A DNA stretch of 64,000 nt. Source: Mallotus nudiflorus (Eukaryota; Streptophyta; Magnoliopsida; Malpighiales; Euphorbiaceae). Positions 38,515 to 52,434 of this stretch are shown one piece after another. The DNA lies in the NCBI GenBank assembly GCA_947683625.1, contig CANTUR010001443.1, positions 1,110,501 to 1,174,500 on the forward strand, written 5' to 3'. The first letter of the stretch is position 1, and each line of letters starts with the position of its first letter. The notes below the pieces were generated by a model. The model made no database searches, was not told where the DNA came from, and saw only the letters and a list, made by a program, of their open reading frames with translations. A program made the translations under genes and the position numbers.

Positions 38515-39485
38515 TAAGTAGCTTTAAATGTCTTCTTCTTATTTCCTCCCTTATTCTTAAATTTGAGTTTGGGATACTCACTTTTAATATGTCCTAGTTT
38601 TTTGCATTTATAGCAAGCAACCTCCTTAGTTTTCTTCTTCCTATCTCCTTCGAACTTCTTATTGAAGTCCCTTACTCTTGAGAAGTTTTTCTTTCTTAAA
38701 AACTTCTTGAAGTTCCTAGTAAGCATGGCATTGTCACCATTTTCATCACTAGAATCTTTTATGCTTTCCCCTTCACTATCGTCTTGAAGAGTTTTTAGAG
38801 CAATGCTCTTTTTCTTTTCTTCTTTCTCTTTTTTTTTCACCTATTTGCATGATAGTGAGCTCATATTTTAAGAGCTTACCAATGAGCACATCAGTTGATA
38901 TAGTAGAGAGGTCTTGAGCTTCCTCAATTAAAGTAACATGAGATTCCCAATTCTTCTTAAGTAGGATTCTTAGAATCTTATTGTTTGCCTCTTCCTTGAA
39001 GAAATGTTTTCCAAGTTTCTTAAGGGTTGTGAGGAGAGCATTGAGATAATTTGTCATCTTCATGATTAATTCATGAGGCTTCATTTTGAAGAGTTCATAT
39101 TCATATATATGAAGTTGAACCTTCTTACTTTTTAATTGAATGGTGCCTTCGTAGCAATTTTCTAAGGTCTCTCACATTTCTTTAGTCGACATACAATATT
39201 AAAGCTTGTCTCCTTCTTCTCTTGTTATTGAAGAGACTAAAGTAATTATAGTTTTTTTATTTTTATGATTTCTTCTTTTTGATCAATACTCCATTGGCTT
39301 TTTACAAAAGTAGTTACTACACTATCAATGATAGTTGTAGGTGGTTCCCAACCTCTCAAGACAATGTCCTAAAGTTTGATAGAATCACAATCAAGATATA
39401 ATTCCATTTTGAATTTCCAATGTGGATAGTCATTACCATCAAAGAATGGTCTAAGAGAAGAGATTTTTTATGATTCACTCCCCAT
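38515..39485 (-). pseudogene. Copia gag (nucleocapsid), broken
   Basis: The minus strand ATG at 39485 is followed by a stop at codon 6, then SLRPFFDGNDYPHWKFKMEL, the usual N-terminus of copia Gag. Further on come a UBN2-like region (38776-39084) and a zinc knuckle CYKCKKLGHIKSEYP at about 38615-38571, in which the last cysteine of CX2CX4HX4C is tyrosine. Gag packages element RNA. Multiple stops and frame changes inactivate it. Confidence 0.9.
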
Positions 39486-39520
39486 GATCTTGTATTCTAG
39501 CAATGAAGTACCTATAATTC

Positions 39521-39534
39521 AAGCTCTGATACCA
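39521..39534 (-). other. Copia primer-binding site
   Basis: Minus strand TGGTATCAGAGCTT lies two bases inside the 5' LTR, the sequence complementary to the 3' end of initiator-Met tRNA used by most plant copia elements. Confidence 0.92.
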
Positions 39535-39536
39535 AG

Positions 39537-40099
39537 TGAGAAAAGAGTCCTAGAGGGGGGGCTAATATGACTATCAAATAAAAATGAAAAAAATAAAAGA
39601 ATTCTTTGCAAGAATTAAATGGAACTTGAGAAGGAAAAATGAAGAACACAAAAATTTAAAGAGTTCAAATTGAACAACAATTCTACGTCTCCACCTAACT
39701 TATCCCCAAGTTAGGATTTTCAATCATCCACAATCTTATTCATAAGATTGAGATTACACAAGAGTTTTATGGCTCACTCTTACAACCTTACAATTTTAGT
39801 TTTCAAGGCTTACTTAAAAAACCAAAACCCTAATGTTTCAATGGACAACACTTAAACTAATTCCTTTAGAAATAAATCTCACTTCCCTTCTAATCTAACC
39901 CAAGATTTAAGATGAAGAGAAATTCTATTTCTAATGCATAACCAACTCTCACAAGAGTTATACAAATAAAAAATTATTTAAGAGAATTTAAGAGCTCAAT
40001 GAATGATTAAGAAAGAATTAATGATAAATAAGTTTCCTAACTTTCACTCGGGTTTAAAGGTGTTTATATAGACAAACACTCAAAAATATAGTTGTTGGA
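39537..40099 (-). repeat. Copia 5' LTR, inner segment
   Basis: It aligns with 25531-26093 of the 3' LTR. It is interrupted at 40099 by solo LTR copy 6 and resumes at 46664. The two parts total 1477 bp, against 1484 bp for the 3' LTR. Confidence 0.93.
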
Positions 40100-40550
40100 T
40101 GTCACGACCCAAAATCGGGGTCCATGATCGACGCTAGGGAACGAGAATTCTTTCGAATTCAAAACCCGTAACAAGCCTTGAATATAAAAAAAATAAACAA
40201 TAAATAAATTTAAATAATAAAAAAATACACCAGAATTTAAAACTCAATAATTATGATAAAAATAATCTCCACATATTATAAAAATAAAATATTTTAATAT
40301 AACATTCAGAGACATGCATCTCTGAATTTAAAATCAACATATATAATACAGAGTACCACTCCCAACTAACATAAATACAACTACTGCAGTTTTCTAAAAT
40401 ACAATACTAAATAATTAAGTAGATAATTTACATAATAAAGCCAGGACGGAAGAAATCCAACAAACAGGTCTACTGCTAAGGCCGAATGAAGAAGACTCTC
40501 TTGAAAAAAATCATCAACGGAGGGGAGTCAGACCTCACTGAGTGAATTAT

Positions 40551-43370
40551 TATCATGACCCAAAACAGGGGCCATGACCGGCGCTAGGGAACGGGAATTC
40601 TTTCTAATCCGGAACCCGTAGCAAGCCTAAAAATAAAATAAACATGCAATAGTAATAATAACACAATTAAGTAAAATATTATGTAGCAGAAATAAAATCA
40701 TAAATATCAAAATAACATTTTCGTCAAACGAAATTAAATTGAATTCTCATCTCATATATAAATAAATCCTTTAATACAAGTTTCAGTTCAAATTCTTAAA
40801 ATACATAACTCACACAAATATAATACATAAAACCCACAATTTATTTACAATTACTGCAGTGTCTAGATTATAAAAATAAAACTCAAGTGAGCAGTTTACA
40901 TAAAGAAGCCGGGGCGGATGAAATCCGGCGTACAGGCCTGCTACTGATGTCTGATGAAGATGACTCTCCTGAAAAATAGTCAACGGAGGGGAGTCATACC
41001 TCACTGAGTGAATTACTATAGTATATATACATGCATACTAAATGCCAATGCACACAATCAAAAGTATATATAATATGTATGTATACAAGCAAATACATAC
41101 AGATGTAATAAAATCATTTTATATATTTTTATTGAAAATCACTGTTTATGAAGGATCAAATAGAACCCTAAAATATCGCAACCTCAAAACAGTGTTAGAC
41201 AACACTCTAGCCACACAGGCTCACTTATTCCAATATATTCACTTGTTCCATTTGGACAGTCGACTAGCCCCGAGACACTAAGTCAACCGAGCTCCAACAG
41301 TCTGACTGTCAGTGTGATTGGCCCCGAGACACTTGGTCAACCGAGCTCCAGCAATCACACTCCCAATTCATATCACACATCAAATAATCATATCCAATCA
41401 ATATCCATAAATGGTTAGTAATATAGCCTAAATGCTATAAGCGTACCGGTACGTACTCGATCATAGTGCCGCCCACTAGGTAGCACGTTCTATTGATATC
41501 CTTCATTATTAAATATAAAGCATACATTCATAAAAGTAAATGATGCATGAATTGAATAAAATAACAATATAAACCATATATATACTAAAAATATACCAAA
41601 AGTAAACCAGGTATATTTCGAGTATATATATGTCAAATAAATCCAATTAAATTACAAAATAAACTAGAAATATACTTAAAAACATTTTAAACATAGTTCA
41701 TTAATAAAACATGCATATAGTTTAAAATATACCAATAATAAACCAAAAATAAACCAAAAACACCCTAAAAATAAACTTAAGTACTAATTAAATCATTATG
41801 CATATTTAATCAAAATAAAACATATATTTCTAAAATCATGCATCCTAAAGCATATATATATAAAATACTAACTCACACTTAGTGCGCTCCTCGAGATGGG
41901 TCTGATGGGCCTGGTCCACTAAGCCTCGGTCTCGGCGCAACTAAACAAACAAAAATAACAGACATCAGAATAAATCTAACAGAAAATCCTAAAAACTCGA
42001 TCTAGAATATTAGACACAGAATCAGAATTAGGGTTCGACCGGACATCACGTTTTATGAGAATTCTATCGAAAATTCGGCAAAACCTCCCCTGTAAAACGG
42101 ACATCTCTCTACTCAAAGAGTAGAGCCGGCCCTGCAAAGAAACACACTTCGAAAAATAAACACAAAACACATCCACAACCCCTCGGTCAGACTCCAAACT
42201 ACTGTTTACCGACCGGGGTCCATAATTCACAAAATAATATAGAAATACCAAAAATACCCTTATATCATAGAAATACATTTTATAAGTAGAAATTACATAA
42301 TTAACCCTAAAACACATAAAAAAACAAATAAAAACTCATTTATTTAGAAAAATCGTATATTATATATATAATTTGAAAATAATTCACGAAAAATAGTTTT
42401 AATTAATTAAAAATACTAAATAATTTGTAGAAATCATTTTTATACCTTAAATAGCTATTAAAACCAATTTAATTATATTTTTAGTCAATTTAGGGTAAAA
42501 TTACCAAAATACCCCTATATATATAAATATACTAAAATTACTCCAAAAATTCACCAAAAATAATATAATTGCACAAAATTAATTTTCTCAACATATTTAT
42601 CAATAATATCAATAATTAAACTCAATTAACTAATTAATTTCAATTAAAACACAATTAATCGTATTTTTCAAAAATTACATAAACTAATTAAATTCAAAAT
42701 AAATACATAGAAATTCATAAAAATTCCAAATAAATTTTTATAATTCATTTCAACACCTATATTTATCATAAAACACAATTTCATAATTTAATTAATTAAT
42801 TTCAAAAATTAGAAAATAATAATAAAATATTCAAAAATACCCAAAAATCAAAATAATTTCCAAAAATTCTACAAAAATTCACACATGTAGATTAAGCTAA
42901 GGGGAAAAACATTTGTTAAGGATTTTTCATAAATCAATCAATTAAAAGTTTAAAAAAATCAAGAAGCTAAAATGGCCGAATTGAAGATTTAGCTCAAACC
43001 TCATCAACCACTGGTTTTCCGGCCAAAAGGAGCTTAGAATAGGGACCACCGGAGCTCAAGGAGTCAATGAAGACCTGTGGTGCACGAAATGGTGATCGGG
43101 ATCGGGATCGACGGCGAAGAGCTTCACTTGCTGCCATCACAATTTTTGAGCGTTCCAGCGAGCTTCCGGCGACCTGATCACGTCGGAGAGGAAGAGGAAG
43201 GAAGGGGGAGGAGGTTGGCAGCAGCTGATGGTGGCGAAGGGCGGTTCGGCATGCTAGAACGGGAGGCGTAGTGATGGTAGGGCGTCGGGAGAGAAGAAGA
43301 AGGAGAGAGGGGCAGAATTGTAATTTGCCAAACTTTGATTTTTGTTAAATACTATATATGTATAGGAATG

Positions 43371-43430
<60 letters not shown>

Positions 43431-43882
43431 TTTTACACTATATATTAAAATAATATAAACTCACACACATTAAATATACACCACACACATATAATTTAAT
43501 ATATTAAATAATTTATACACTAAAAATAATTAAATAATATTAAAACTAATTAATAAATAATAAAAATACTAGGGTAATTAATTAAAACCTAATTAAATAA
43601 ATACACATATATGTTTTATTTAGTACTTTAAAAATACATATGAGTTCATGCAAATATGGAAATCTATTTAAAATAATTAATAATAAATAATTTACGTGTC
43701 AATTTCCTCGGAAAGGCAAGTCCCGGGAAAATTTTACGTAAAGTGCTTAAAATAACATAAAATAAATAAAAATAAATTTTAATTAAATAACAACTCATGA
43801 AATATCATAAATATATACAAAAATTATTAACACTGCATATCCCAATGCAGTATAAAAATATTTAAAAACATGGGATATTATA
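40551..43882 (-). mobile_element. Solo LTR of family G (copy 7) nested in copy 6
   Basis: It starts TATCATGACCCAAAACAGGG (40551) and ends GGGATATTATA (43882), with a perfect TSD ATTAT (40546-40550 and 43883-43887). Sequence similarity to the LTRs of the complete element is high. The target was the TGAATTATTATAATATATAT block near the end of copy 6. Confidence 0.95.
43378..43431. repeat. (TA)n microsatellite at the presumed promoter of LTR copy 7
   Basis: An almost uninterrupted TA run of more than 50 bp. It sits just upstream (in the minus orientation) of the CT-rich leader, where the other LTR copies also have TA runs of different length. Confidence 0.95.
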
Positions 43883-46429
43883 ATTATTATAATATATATA
43901 CATGCATTACTAAATGTCAAATGCAGACAATCATATATAAAATAAATATATATACAAATATGTACACACAGATGATAAAAATCACTTTATATATAATACT
44001 GAAAAATCATAGTTTTATGAAAGATCAAATAGAACCCTAAGTTATCGCAACCTCAACTATCAATAGAAATCACTCTAGCCATACTGGCTCTCTTAATTCT
44101 AAGTAATTCACTTAATCCAACTGGACAGTAGATTGGTTCCGAGACACTAAGTCGATCGAGCCCCAACAATTTGACTGTCAGTATGATTAGCCCTGAGACA
44201 TTTGGTCAACCGAGCTCCAGCAATCACACCATCAATCACATCTCACATCAATCAAAACAATTAAGTCATAATTTTCAAAAATAAGTTAGTAATTCAACCT
44301 ATAATCTATAGCACCAGTACGTACTCGGTCCTAGTGTTGCCCACTAGGAGGCACGTTCTATCGAATCCTTCATTTATATTAAACCATATATTCAAGTAAT
44401 AAATAATGTATAAAGTCGTGCGTAATAGTCACATAAACCATATATATACCATAAATATACCTAAAATAAAAAATAAATAATTCAAGTATATATATGTAAA
44501 ATAAATTCAACTAAATCATGAAATATACTCACAATCAACCAATAACATACTTAAACATAATTTGAATATACATCCAAGGGAAAACATGCATTTATTTTAA
44601 AATATACCAAGAATATACCTAAAATATACTTAAGCATTTAATAAACAATTATGCAAAATTTTACATTTAAAACATATAATTCTAACACATACAACCTAAA
44701 GCAATGCATATATATAATAATAACTCACAGGGATGCACTCCACGAGACTGGTCCGACGAGCCTGGTTGCTAGGTCTCGGCGCAACTAAATAATAAAAACA
44801 ATCACAAAATCAGAATACATCTAACTTAGACTTCTAGAGACTCAATCTAGAATTCTAAATACAAATAGACACATAATTAGAATTAGACCTGATGTCACGT
44901 TTTACGAGAATTCTATCGAAAATTCTACAGAACCTCCTCTGTAAAATAGACATCTTTTTACTAAAAAGTAGAGCCGATTCTGCAAAAAAAATACACTTCT
45001 AATTCCAGAATTCAAACAACCCTCGGTTGGGATCCCGAACAACCAAAATTCCTTAACCGAGGTTTATAATTCACCACAAATTTAATAATACAGTAAAATA
45101 TATTAAAAATCAATAAATATTATAAATGCCCTCCAAATATCAAAATATAACATATTTTACATTAAAATACCAAAAATAATTATTTTCCTAATAATTACTT
45201 AAAATCCCTAAATAATAATATAATATTATTAAAAACCCATTTTTCTCTATAACTCAACATAATTTAGTAAAAAGTCACTTTACTAATCCAAATAGCCTAA
45301 TTAGTCTAAATACAAATTAGAAATTACTAAAAATTCATTTTATTACAAAAATAGTATATTATAAATTATTTGAAAATAATTTTTGAAAATTAGTATTAAT
45401 TAATTAAAATTATTAAATAATTTTTAAAAATCATTTTTATACCTCAAATAATATTAAAACCAATTAAACATAATATTTAACTAAAATTACCACCAAATTA
45501 CCAAATTAACCCTAGTATTTAAAAATACACAAAAAATACTAATAATACTCAAAAATTCAATAAAAATTATATAAATACACAAAAATTATTTTCTCAACAT
45601 ATTTATCATTAATATCAACAAATACATATAATTAACCAACTATTTCTAACAAAATATATATTTAACCTATATTTTCAAAATTGACATAAACTAAAAATAA
45701 TTATAAAAATTACACAAAATTCACAAAAATTATAAACTCAACTCTAAAATTAATAATAATTACCAATAATACCAAAAATCACAATTTCATAATTTATATA
45801 ATTAATTTACGAAAATTAATAAAATAATAATAAAATATTCAAAAATTCACAAAAATCAAAATAATTCCCAAAAATCACACAAAAATTTAGGGACATAGGT
45901 TAAGCTAGGGGGAACAACTTTTGTAAAGGGATTTTCCATGAATCAACCAAAAGTTCTAAAAAAAAAATCTAAATCTAAAAATGGCCGAATTAAAGAAATT
46001 GAGATACAACGAAAATGGAGGAGTTAGAGCTCAAACCAAGGCTGGAATCAAGTTCACCGGAGCTCTAGGAGTCTAGCGGCACCGAAAACGTGAAGAATGG
46101 TGGCCAGAAAAGCGATCGACGGCCAAAAAGCTTCACATGCTGTCGCTGTGGTTTTCGACGATCCAACGGGCTTCTGGCAGTCAGACCACGTCGTGTAGGG
46201 AGAGGGAGGAAGGGGGAGGAGGCTGGCGGCGGCGAGGGATGGTCCGGCATGCTGCTCCGAGAGGCGCAGTGAGGGTAGGGTCGCGGAGAAGAAGAAAAAG
46301 AGGAAGCTTGTGTTTTGTTTTTTGTATGTATATAATATATTCATAATATTATATATTATAATTTAATAAACTTTATTTTATAGTATATTATAATATTACA
46401 CTAAATTCACACACCACACATATATATAT

Positions 46430-46460
<31 letters not shown>

Positions 46461-46518
46461 ACACAAAATAATAATTAATATACATATATAATATTAATGA
46501 TAAACCCTAATATATATA

Positions 46519-46572
<54 letters not shown>
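46430..46572. repeat. Two (TA)n microsatellites in LTR copy 6
   Basis: TA runs at about 46436-46460 and 46524-46572, at the position equivalent to the promoter-proximal TA run of the other LTRs. Confidence 0.9.
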
Positions 46573-46575
<3 letters not shown>

Positions 46576-46663
46576 ACACATAAAATACAATTTTAATTTT
46601 TATTAACACTGTATATCCTGATTTAAATTAAAATAATTTAAAAACTAGGGTTATTACATTAGA

Positions 46664-47577
46664 GGTGCAAATAATGTGTCTAATGTCTATATTTTGAATC
46701 ATTGAAAGTGATGCTATCAGACAGCTATTCATGGATTGAAACTGTGATTGGTTGCCTAAGACATTTGAATTTGCCCACACTTTCTTCATAAAAGTTGTAT
46801 ATATTTGAATTACTTTCCATATCATTTTGAATCACCTAAATTGGACTTTTGTAACTCAAGATACGTCCAAAATACTATGAGTTGTGCAATCTGAGATGTA
46901 GACTACTGTCAAACAGCTATACACAAGTTGAAGCTATGATTTTCTATTGAAAAAGTTTTAATTTCCAATTATTTCGTTATAAAAGTTGTATATATTTGAC
47001 TTATCTTTCCACAACATTTTGAATCACCTCAATTGGACTTCTGTGACTTAATATATGTCAAAAACAATTTGAAATGCACACTACTGTCAGACAGCTATAC
47101 ATAAGTTAATGTCGTGATTTTTTATTGAAGAAGTTGAATTTTCCTATACTTTATTTATTAAAGTTTTAGATATTGAACTTATCTTTCTATAACATTTTTA
47201 ATCACCTCAATTAGGCTTCTGTAGCTTAAGATATGTCTAAAGTACTAAGAACTGTTCAATCTAAAATGGCAGATGCATATGTGGATTTTGACTTAATATT
47301 TGCATACCCAAATGAACTCGAATTTTGACAAACAAACCTAATTCAGAAAGATCAAGATATCTACTTCAAATGTGAAGAAGATAACTTTCTCATTATAAAA
47401 CTTTAATGTTGTCAAAAGCCTCATTGAATCTCAGAAGCTGAATCAGCCCAAGATAAATATACTTCATTTTAACTTACAACGGAGTCCTAACTTATATACA
47501 CTTAAACAAACAAATTAGATGCTCAAAATTAAGTTTGTTAAGATTAAAATTAAGATTTATTATTGCTAAAGTCAACG
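46664..47577 (-). repeat. Copia 5' LTR, outer segment
   Basis: It continues the 5' LTR after solo LTR copy 6. It aligns with 26101-27014 of the 3' LTR and ends GTCAACG (one base changed from GTCAACA). It is followed by the element TSD ATATA. Confidence 0.93.
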
Positions 47578-49528
47578 ATATACTAAATCATTTAATAAAA
47601 CAATTCATGTTTAAATACATATTAAAAACATGAATGCTTATAATCATACATCCTATATGCAATGCATATATAAAATAATAACTCCCAGATTTACACTCCT
47701 CGAGATAAACTCGACGGGTCTGCTCCAATAGGCCTCAATCTCGGTGCAGTTAGAAAATAAATAATAATAATATCAAAATAATTTATAACTTCCACTTCTA
47801 AGAATTCTAAAGAAAGACTCAATCTAGATATGACTCGACCACAAAACCAAAAACTCAAGATCGATCCGACGTCACATTTTATGAGAATTTTACCAAAAAA
47901 TTAACAAAGTCTCATATGTAAAGCAAACATCTCTCTACTTAAAGTAAAGCCGATCTTGCAAGAAAACACACTTCTAATAACACAATAGTTAAATGCCTCG
48001 GGTTGGGACCCCGAACTACACAATTCTCAACCGAGGTTCGCAATTCACCAAAAATCAATATTAAATAATAAATATAATAAAAATCTTTAAATTCCATAAA
48101 TATCAATACAATAAAAAATACAATTTATTTAAATAACAAAAACATTAAATATAATTATTTTCACATTAACTAAATAAAATCTCAAATAAATTATATAATA
48201 TTAATAAAAATCTAATTTTCCAAATATTCAACATAAAATAGTAAAATTCACAATTAATTACTTAAATAGTCCAAATATATATTAAAAATAGGTAAAATTT
48301 CATTTAATCACAAAAATAGTCAATAAATTTATTATTTGAATATATTTTCAAAAATTATTATTAATTATTTAAAAATAGTAAATAATTCATAAAAATTATT
48401 TTAATGCTATCTATTATTCCAAAATTATTTAAAACATATTATTTAACTATAATTTCAATAAAATTACATAATTTACCTATAAATCCAAAATTCACTTAAT
48501 ACTAAATATTATTAAAAAATGAATCAAAATTACTAAAAAATAGTGAAAATTTAGTTTCTCATTTTCAAAGCTAATAATTTAAATTAACTATACAATTTAT
48601 CATAACTTCTATACAAAATTTATAAATCACATAATTAATAAAATTTATTTTAATTATCAAAAATTCAATATTTACTCATAATCCAAATAAATTAAAATAA
48701 TAAACTAAAAATATATTTAGGAAGCTAAAGATTCACACATCAATATTACCAAAAGAAATAATCAAGAAACGTTCAAACTCAAGCTTAAAAAAATAAAACC
48801 CCCAAATGGCATAAACTAAAACTTAGAGAAAACTCACAATCCGGACATCGTAGAGTCAAAACGAGTTGAGAATCGAGAAGTCTAATGAGCCCAAAAACTC
48901 GAGCTAAATCAATTGTTTTTCCATTGACAACACTATAGCTACCACTCGGCTTCTCACGGTTTCCGGCAACTGGAGCTTTCGGGAGGCGACAGGAAGGGAG
49001 AGAGGAAGGTGGGGTGAACTTGGGTGGTGCTGGTGGTGGTTGGCGACATGGCTAATGGAGCTTCGGGCTGCTGCTAGTGTGTCAATGGCAGAAGCAAAAT
49101 GAAGAAGAAGAAGAAGAAGAAAGAGAAGAGAGAGGAAGGGAGTTGACCAAAATTTTTTTGACCTGATGACCCTTTTATATATATATATATATATATATCT
49201 TAACTAATATCCCAACATATGTATATATGTACATATATATAAACAACACAATACACATACACACTATGCATATTATACACTAATAATAATAATAATAATA
49301 ATAATACTAACTCATGCATAAAATAATACTATTAATAATAAAAACAATAATAATAATAAAAGTAATAATAATAATACTAATTCCCAAATAATATCCTTTA
49401 TGTACAAAAATATTTAAAACAAATAATTAAATAATATTCACCAATGTTAATATTTAAAAATTTAAAATATTATTAATATTACATAACTCAAAATAATTTT
49501 ATATTATTTAAAATAAATGGACATTACA

Positions 49529-50234
49529 CATATATTCTTTTACATTTATTGTCGCCTTTTATCATGGTTAATGATTTTTTGTTCAATATTTTTAATTGAA
49601 TTGTAAGACAATAAAATTTCAAGAGTATAAAGCAAGTAACATTGAGCTTGTCTTTTCTATTGCATGACAATGAAGCTAACATAGAGTTTTGGGATTTTTT
49701 CATAAATATCCCAAAATATAATCAAAACAATGAAAATACCTAAAGTTCTTTTAAATTACACGCGTGTCCTATAACATAAAAATAATTACATCACTGCCCC
49801 TTATTTCATAGTGATTTGCGCATCTTTTTCTTCTTTTTCTCTTTGTTTTTTTTAATCGGCATTGCAATTTCATCCTTGCATGCCTATAACACCCAAATCA
49901 CATCCCCTCAAGGCATCATCGTCGTCTTCGGCTCCCATTGCAAGTGCAATTTCAAGTATGTAAGCATATGTGTTGAAGATCCTTTTATATGTGGAAACCC
50001 AAGTTTGAAAAGGTTTTCAATTTGTGATGAATTAAACTTACAATAATTCATCTTTCCCAATCAGCCTTTTGAAGACGGAAGATGGCAGAGTATGTGATTT
50101 CCAAGGTGACGATCTCATGAACCTAAGTTTTATAAGATCTTATGAACACAAATCTTATTTCACCTATGTGAGCTTCTATTTTTTTATGAATAGCAAAACC
50201 CTTAATTAAATTGCAAATTGGCAGATAATGTTTT
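49529..50234. other. Intergenic between two LTRs; no certain gene
   Basis: A frame at 49816-50046 opens with a hydrophobic, signal-peptide-like stretch (IFFFFFSLFFLIGIAISS) and ends after ICGNPSLKRFSICDELNL, but it has no ATG at its start and no recognised domain. I do not call it a gene. The rest is AT-rich. Confidence 0.45.
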
Positions 50235-50251
50235 TGTAATAACTTGAATTT

Positions 50252-50254
<3 letters not shown>

Positions 50255-50296
<42 letters not shown>
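50255..50296. repeat. (ATT)n microsatellite inside diverged LTR copy 8
   Basis: Trinucleotide ATT/TTA run of about 14 units beginning 20 bp inside the LTR start, with shorter imperfect runs continuing to about 50400. Confidence 0.95.
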
Positions 50297-50297
<1 letters not shown>

Positions 50298-52391
50298 TAT
50301 TTCTTCTTATTATTATTGTTATTGCCTATTATTATTATTATTGTCTTTGTTATTATTATTATTGTTATCTTATTTTATTATTAGTATTACTATTATTGTT
50401 GTTATTAATATATATATATGTATATATGTTTAAACATATATACATAAATATGTTTTTATTAAAAAAAAAAACAGAAGACCATGGGTTGGTAGACGCGTGG
50501 AGTGTCCATTTTATTTAAGAGGGAAAATTGGTATGCTGCACGGGGAAGGAAGACAGAGCAGCGGGCATTTTTGCATTTTTGGTGGTAACTTTCGTTAAGG
50601 TCCCTGAACTTTTCTTTTTCTTCATTTAACACCCAAATGAACTTCAATCGACCCAAAATTTGAGCTATAGTTTCTCCTCACCCTCTTTTACGTTCTCGTC
50701 AGTTTTATTCTATGAGAAGCCATCCAGAATTGTGCAGATTCAGTCAAGGGTAGTCGGTCTTCTTCTAACATTTTGGCACTATTCTGGTAGATTTCAGATG
50801 ATGAGGTTGCCTCCATTACGTCTCTCTCATTGTTAGGAGTTTATAGATATTGACCTCGCATCCGATCTACACCCGTAGAATGTTTGGCGAATATTTTTAG
50901 GTAATTTCGATTTATGTTTAGATTTCTTATTTTTATGCCTATTTTGAGTTATTTAAGGCATTAGTTGTGCTCCATTAATTATTGTAAACAATTCAGTATG
51001 CTTTTTGTTGTCTTGGTGTTGATTTTTTTTGTGAGATTCAGGTGGGTCCCACCCGAATCCTAGTGGGCAAATATTACCAACTCAGAAATAATTGTGATAT
51101 TATTTTTAATGAATAATATAAATTGCGATGATCAATTTCCATATAGAAACTTAACTCTAATTCTTTACAGATTTTGAAAAATAAATCCTAGAAAGTTTGT
51201 AGTGGATATTAGTTAATTTCCATCTAAAATGTTTAATCGTCGGAGATAATTCTTAAGTTTTAAATTAATCATTTAGGGCATTCCTAAGTCAATTTACATG
51301 ATTCCATCATTTTTATAAATTTTTAGAATTTTGGGAGTTATTAGGAGTTTATTAGATAATTATTTATATATATTGTTTATAGAGTATAGCGGAGTAGAGG
51401 CATTGGGTATTAGGCAGATGAAGACATGTCAGCCTACTCGTTCTACTCATAAGTTAATATTTGAAATGTGTGTTGGATTTACACAAAAAGTATAAAGTGA
51501 TTGAATATGTTTAAAAAGAAAAATTTAATTAAAGAATTTATATTTTAATATTGAAATATTTACTATTGAATTATTATATTTAAAAAAATTATTCAATTTA
51601 AAAAATTATATTTCCAATATTTAATTATTGATAATGTTGATTTTGATATTTTATTATGTTGATTATGTTTTGATTGTATTCAATGTTATTTTGCCATTAT
51701 TATTTTATTATGATGATTATTGATGCTTTAATTCTTTTTTTTGTTATTATGATTTTTACTTATAAGGCTATTGTGAGAAATTAAGAGTACTTTCATTTCC
51801 AATTATAGTATTTCTTGTGTATTTTATATATAAAAATATTTTTGGAAAAGATTGGCAAAACGGACTACCTGATGGGTGTCATAAGGACTGTGTGCACACA
51901 AGTAATTATTTTGAGTTGAGCCCTTTGTAATATCCCGTGTTTTTAAATATTTTTATACTGCATCGGGATATGTAGTGTTAATAATTTTTGTATATATTTA
52001 TGATATTTCATGAGTTGTTATTTAATAAAAATTGATTTTTATTATTTTATGTTATTTTAAGTATTTTACGTAAAATTTTCCCGGGACTTACATTTTCAGG
52101 GAAATTTTTACATAAATAATTTACTATTAATTATTTTAATTAGATTTACGCATTTGCATGAACTCATATATATTTTTAAAGTACTAAATAATGTATATAT
52201 GTGTATTTATTTAATTAGGGTTTAATTAATTACCCTAATATTTTACTATTTATTAATTAGTTTTATTGTTATTTAATTATTTTTATTTAGTATATAAATT
52301 ATTAAAATATTAAATTATATGTGTGTGGTGGGTAATTTTTCCAAGTATTATATTAATATACTATACTATAAATTATTAAACTATTATTAAT

Positions 52392-52434
<43 letters not shown>

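Larger units (their letters stand above)
40100..46658 (-). mobile_element. Solo LTR of family G (copy 6) in the copia 5' LTR, itself split
   Basis: It starts TGTCACGACCCAAAATCGGG (40100) and ends GGTTATTACA (46658). Flanks TTGGA (40095-40099) and TTAGA (46659-46663) differ at one site, and the intact copia 3' LTR has TTGGA at the matching place, which fixes the original target. It carries the hairpin module near 44325-44350 and an acceptor-like TTTTTTTGCAG (minus) near 44975. Confidence 0.95.
25531..47577 (-). mobile_element. Ty1/copia retrotransposon, complete outline, minus strand, broken by nested LTRs
   Basis: The terminal repeats (25531-27014; 39537-40099 joined to 46664-47577) start TGAGAAAAGAGTC and end GTCAACA or a one-base variant, with a perfect TSD ATATA (25526-25530 and 47578-47582). 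Order on the minus strand: 5' LTR, initiator-Met-type primer site, gag, protease, integrase, reverse transcriptase, RNase H, purine tract, 3' LTR, which is the copia order (integrase before RT). Two family G solo LTRs interrupt pol and the 5' LTR. All coding parts carry stops. The 1.1-kb gap between pol and the 3' LTR and the long LTR recall the SIRE lineage, which is inference only. Confidence 0.95.
24471..49528 (-). mobile_element. Old solo LTR of family G (copy 3), split by a copia element
   Basis: The left part (24471-25530) starts with a degenerate form of the family terminus (TTTCATGATC for TGTCACGACC) and keeps the TCACTGAGTGAATTATTATA block and minisatellite traces. The right part (47583-49528) keeps the GTTGCGTC-like block (47740), the TTTTCTTGCAAGATC site, the leader and a terminal ATTACA. 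About 3.0 kb belongs to it. Flanks TATAT and CATAT agree at four of five positions. The high divergence marks it as among the oldest copies. Confidence 0.78.

Noticed and set aside
49816..50046. Small secreted-protein gene
   Set aside because: Signal-peptide-like start but no ATG, no domain, and poly-T bias explains the Phe run.
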